Origin: Prinsepia uniflora
Lineage: Eukaryota > Streptophyta > Magnoliopsida > Rosales > Rosaceae
DNA: 64,000 nucleotides
Direction of reading: 5' to 3'
Assembly: GCA_032719365.1 (NCBI GenBank)
Contig: CM064869.1
Coordinates: 23,841,504 to 23,905,503 of the forward strand
Every line of letters begins with the position of its first letter. Position 1 is the first letter of the stretch. A program made the translations under genes and the position numbers. The notes below the pieces were generated by a model, which was given only the letters and a program-made list of their open reading frames with translations, was not told the DNA's origin and searched no databases. Shown here one piece after another: positions 59,109-64,000 of the stretch.

Positions 59109-60773
59109 AGACCACAGCATCGTCGCCTCGATACGCGTGCACCTATGTCATTCCCGGCTAATCCACTATCACCGGTTTCCCCGAACCTGTCCAAATCCCA
59201 TAATAACGTTACTAACTACTTCAAAATGATCATACTTAAGCCCCGTAATTTTTCCGAATTTTTAACTATTTTTAACCGAGCCCTAAAACCTTCAGACATC
59301 CCGAAACATGTCGAGACAATGTTTGATCGACTCGAAACTAGTCTTAAAATGTTTGTTACATCGAATACTTTAGAAGTCGTGTTGGATATTTCCCCAAAAG
59401 GGGCCCCACGCACCCTCACGCGCCGCCCAAAGGGGCTGCGTGTGAGAGCCACGCGCCCTACTGTTCATCGTCCCTTACCTCTCGCCAACCCGGTTCAGAC
59501 CGGTTCGAACTGGCGCAGGCGGTTTTGTCCATTTTCTCCATCTTTTTCATTCGGTTTAATCCCATTAGTGTCGTCCTAGCCTAACCAATTGTTCTAGTTA
59601 TTGAAAACATGAAAAACCAGCTAGGAAGTACCTCTTCGAACATTCAACTTTTCTTCGATTTGTTTCCCATTTGTTTCTAGGTTCTAGGCCATCTCTGTCC
59701 CTAGTTCCAAGTCCCTTAGCTTCCTTCAGGTGTCCAAACCCTCATCCGAAGAACCAATTCGATCAGTAAGCATTAGAAACAAAGTTGCCATTTTCAACCT
59801 TAAATGAACTAGTTAGTCGAAAGTGCACTTACCAGGCCTATCTAGCCTCGAATACGGCTCAATCAACTCCCTAGACTTCCAGCAACTCAATCCTAGCCAT
59901 TACCTCTATCAAATCCCATGAGAACAGGAGTTAGCATTTTAATTTGAAAAACAGGATTCGCAGCTTAGTTCAGGGGTGTCAACACATCACGCCGTCGTGG
60001 ACAGCCGTGCCACCACCGTCTTCGGTGTCTCATCATCCTCAATCTTATTCAGTCATCGATTCAAATCATTGATGAAGATTGAAGGGGTTGTATAAGTGGA
60101 ATACTCACGGTTACACCATCCCCTGTTTTTCAACCCGTGCCACCACCGTTCAAATCTGTCCCAAAGTTTCCACAGCCTTCCAGATAAGGCCATGTGTCCA
60201 ATTTCCTATGGACAGCAATTCCAAAAAAACAACCACGTGTCCTCATCCTGTTGGCACAAATCCCAATGTCTCAAAAAGACCAAAATGCCCCTAAAGGACA
60301 AATTACCATTTTGCCCCTTATGTTCCTATGCCCAAAACTTTGTCGTCCGAACTCCAATCGACATGTGCCGCCTGTCGTTGTATTCAGGGCATCAAGACCT
60401 ACCTAACGGTTGTTGAAGTTTGTGAAAATTATTTTTCGTTTGAAAATTCAACAATTTGCCCCCTTATATCCAAATTACCGAATTGTCCTTGAACTTCCGA
60501 ACGTCATAACTTTTTCCTTCAATGTCGGAATCGGACGTGCCACCTGTCTATGAACTCGTGACTTCCCGAATTACGTCACGGTCATCGATCAAAGTCCATT
60601 TGACCGCTCGAACGAAAAGTCAACATTTTTGCCCATTCTAGGGGCAAAACCGTCATTTTGGACTGTCCGTCCGAATTCGTCCAACTAACCACTGATTAAC
60701 TTCACTAAGCCATCATTAACCACTAATCTAATCTCGGTTTTTGGGACGGGTCGTTACAATCGACCTCCCCCTT

Positions 60774-63700
60774 AAAGAATTTTGTCCCCGAAATTCCGCA
60801 TCTCGTACTTCCGTAACTAACTGGGGGAATCCAATTCATCTTACACCTGGGTCTCCTACTCGGTGTCCATCACCTGTCAATCTAATTTGTCCTGACAGTG
60901 CCCAACTGTCGCCACATCTCACCAAATGAATCACTTCGACCAGCTTTTAGGTCATCGAAAGATCACCCCAATCACACTGGATCATCACCAAACCATCTCG
61001 TTCCCGCGATATTTCCAACACCACCCCAGCCGACACTCATGGCTCAACTATCACTAGGTACGCACCACTGCTATCAGGTTCAACACTCCCGACTCCCTTT
61101 GAGTCGAGCGTACCTCGTACTAACATCTCAGCTCCTTTTGTGAGTCCGCCGTCAACAAACACAAATCTCACAAGACGGCATCTACCAGTCTCGGTACTTC
61201 TATGCATCAAGATTCGTATGATGTTCCAGATTACTTTCGTTAGTGATCTGCGCCGACCCCACCAGAGGCACAACGTACTTGTCCAAACCCCTACTTCATC
61301 CAATTATCTCACTAGTGGTTCCACTAACCACTAACACAGGCGACCGGTGGAAACACCATCCACATTCCATTTATCTCTCTAAAATTAGACCCTAAACCGG
61401 TTTAACCGTGATCAGCATCTCAAAGTCAGGGTCCCACCAGCCACTCATGGCTCAGAGCATCTAGCTCATACCAACACTGAAACCTGCAATATCCAATCAA
61501 ATCAATCGGGATCACCATGATCCGGCCCATATGCTCTTATCAAAAGCCAACATATCGGAACTTCGCCGATCACCAACACTACTACCCGAACATCACGATA
61601 CACGTCCAATTACATCGGCATGGTTCCGACCACTGCAGCACCGGCACGTACACATTCCAAGTACATGCACCAGTTACCACTAACTAGCACTACAGTGCAT
61701 ACCACCAACCACACGCAAGGACAACCCTATGAACCTTGAATGAAACAAAGATATTTTAGAATACCTCAAATACAGCTCGTAAAGTATATCCTCACGTACT
61801 TCCAACATCATCTTACAGTACGTCCAACTCAAATCTCTTCCAAATCTCCTAATCTCCTAGGTCTCCCGACCAATATGAAATCCACTCACAATCTCAACCA
61901 CGTACACAAGGCAGACCCAGCTCTAGATCCAAGTCCAATATCCATACGTATGCAACCACAGACCATATATGTCCTGCAGCACTCCTACAAGACAGTGCAC
62001 TCTCTTGTATATCCCACATCTCCAACCTCTGTCTTGTCATCTTATCCTCCTGATCCACCACATTCCAATCCTGAGTCAAAAGCTCTCCATTCCCGATCCA
62101 CTCACACTTAAGTGGATCCTACTGACTAGGTTTCAGACCACTGCATCAAATCTAATCGATCTTCTATACCGCACGTCTAGATTGTGGGTTTTTTTCCATA
62201 ACCTCATATCGATCAGTTATAGTCGCTCCTTCTCCATTTCCTTCCGTCACCCTCTAACGGAACTCTCAATAATCCACAACTATGACCTCACAAGTCATTT
62301 TGCTTTAATCCAACTTAGCACAATCCTATGGCACTCGCCACACATGCCACTCCCGGTGTCACCAGTACTCTTCCTACACCCGAACACATCCACCCATGTT
62401 CACGACCAAGGGGGGGTCACAATCCCTGAAGTTTCTTTAATGAATCCCCAAATCCACTCTAAAACATCCATCTCTCACACGCGACATCCACACCATCTTG
62501 GAATCAACACACACCTCAACATCCAAACTACATCGTCCCTGATTCCGAGATTCTAACCATGTTGGAGGTATGTCCACCTTTTCCAACCATGGCACTCAAT
62601 CCGAAACACGAATACCATGATTGGACCAACCATCTAAACGTAAACTCTGCTACACTTAGGTAATCAACGACTCCTATGGATCACTACCACGTGTATGTAG
62701 CTATACGAACTTACCCACCAACTCACCTGTTGGTTAACACCGTGTATGCACAACCAAAAGGGGTATCAATCATCCCTCCTTCTGATGATCCCATCACATC
62801 CTTCCCGTGGTTCAACTCCGAGCACCTGCTAGAATACGAGTCACCTACTCTCAAAATGCTCAATCCTCAATCACTGACCTTGGACTACCCAAGTACCACC
62901 CTCGAAGTCGCCACTCACCAAGTGACAACTTCGGCACCGACCGACATATGCCAACACGTCTGGGGGAGGTCTACTAAAACCAACCCCACGAGTAGTTAAC
63001 CCTGACCTAGCCCGATCTAACACGAGGCCTAGGTCCACCGCGCTTCCACTGCGCTACTCTGATCAACTAACGGCATCCTGACCGTTCGTCCCGAAACATG
63101 ACCTACCAATGGTCATCACATATCCCTGCTCGGTTAGTGTTTCCTACCAGACACCGTCACCTTACAACTGGCCACAACCTCGAATCGATGTGCTCATCTG
63201 ACCATACAAGCATCCTCACTCATGGCACATCATGTCGATCTAGTGCTCTCAGCACACCAGTCCCCGAGCCTCTGCTCCTACCGGCCAAAACCCTCAGTCT
63301 ACGCTCGGGTCAGGAAAACTGACCTCCCTCGTACTCCACATCTCTGAGTAACACAATGCTCAACCAAACGTCATCATCTCACTGGACTCGTCCAGAGTCA
63401 TCCATCAGCCACCCACTACTTCGGCTGCACCTAGCAGCATCATCTCTGATCCAGCCGTAAGTCGGCCCAAACCACAATAACTACTATACCACAAACCCTA
63501 ACTCACGGTTCTCAATACAATCCAGTAATCCCACGGGGTTCCTCAAATCATCCCTGTCGTCCGGGTTATCTAAACCCGCAACTGCCACTGGTTCACTACA
63601 ATCTTACCACTAGGGTCGTCACACCCGACTAAGACCATTCCTTATCATGAATCTACTCACCAACGACAACTAGTATCCAACACTAGGGGGGAAATCCCTC

Positions 63701-64000
63701 GAATCTCAAAGTCTTTCCTAAACCCTGCCACTCAAGGCATCCGGCTACTCGTAGCCGCACAAATCCAAACTCAACCCAACTGACCAAAAGGTCATCAATC
63801 CATACTATCGTCATCCAATCGCCATCCAGCCCAACATGCCACCATCAACCAACCTCCTCGGCCCACGTGTACCACTAGCTCAACAGGTTCCTATCAGGCC
63901 CCACAGGCCGACTAACCTACTCAATCGTAGCTCACCGGCTACCACCCAGGTTAAACTCGCTGGTATATCTCCAACCCTATGGTCCAACCATCAAGCATAA
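60774..64000 (-). other. Internal region of C, no gene seen
   Basis: No gag or pol motifs on either strand; frames up to 195 codons occur on the plus strand but are proline/serine/histidine-rich composition effects. The part 61705-62260 is collinear with the non-coding block of T; from about 62265 the two differ. Confidence 0.55.

Larger units (their letters stand above)
57783..64000 (-). mobile_element. Gypsy element C: 3' LTR and internal part, runs off window
   Basis: 3' LTR 57783-60758 (minus TGTAACGACCCGTCCC...GGTCCTGTCA), polypurine tract AAGGGGGAGGTCGAT at 60759-60773, then at least 3.2 kb of internal DNA. Same LTR family as S1, T and A. Its other LTR is beyond the right edge. Confidence 0.8.

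Noticed and set aside
61969..62556. A 195-codon open frame
   Set aside because: Lies antisense in the internal region of element C, is rich in His, Ser, Pro and Leu from C-rich composition, and shows no domain.

Overview
The window is nuclear DNA from a flowering plant, probably a eudicot. The evidence is one intron-rich plant gene, LTR retrotransposons of plant lineages, hAT-type miniature elements, and nuclear insertions of both chloroplast and plant-mitochondrial DNA. No species can be named from the sequence alone.

Left part (1-22.2 kb). A minus-strand Athila-like Ty3/gypsy element (AT-rich leader, tRNA-Asp primer site, 1.85-kb LTR) enters from the left edge. It is followed by a nearly intact Tork/Tnt1-like Ty1/copia element (3854-9411) with matching LTRs, a 5-bp target duplication and one in-frame stop between gag and pol. 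Next come a 1.1-kb non-autonomous hAT element, a mosaic of organelle DNA (two copies of the chloroplast trnK 5' region, a chloroplast 23S rRNA piece, a mitochondrial nad2 piece) and a decayed second hAT element. The only clear host gene is a six-exon nuclear poly(A)-binding protein gene (PABN/PABP2 type) on the minus strand, 14136-19646. A second hAT MITE sits about 135 bp upstream of its start codon. A frameshifted GRF zinc-finger fragment and a fossil Athila-like LTR/PBS/gag follow.

Right part (22.4-64 kb). This is a nested stack of long-LTR Ty3/gypsy elements with almost no coding capacity: a solo LTR S1 (22439-25705) inside the Athila-like gag fossil; a TR-GAG-like element T (28149-36021; gag, no pol) inside the 5' LTR of an old element D; LTR B1 (36599 to about 39411); non-coding element E (40548-47804) inside an old internal region; the other D LTR (50075-51132), then successive insertions B2, A, B3 and C, still open at the right edge. 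S1, T, A and C share one LTR family; B1, B2, B3 and E form another. Five-bp target duplications were read directly for the copia element, S1, T and E.

Most notable observation. In eight of the long gypsy LTRs there is a predicted intron whose 5' splice site (TGTGAGTGGAC) is complementary over 10-12 bases to a box (GTCCACTCACA) lying about 15-40 nt before a conserved CCCTYCAG acceptor. Several copy-to-copy differences keep pairing as G-U wobbles. The intron also encloses tandem arrays of short hairpins whose stems change on both sides together. This looks like a structured, conserved leader intron in largely non-coding retrotransposons; the splicing role is inference.
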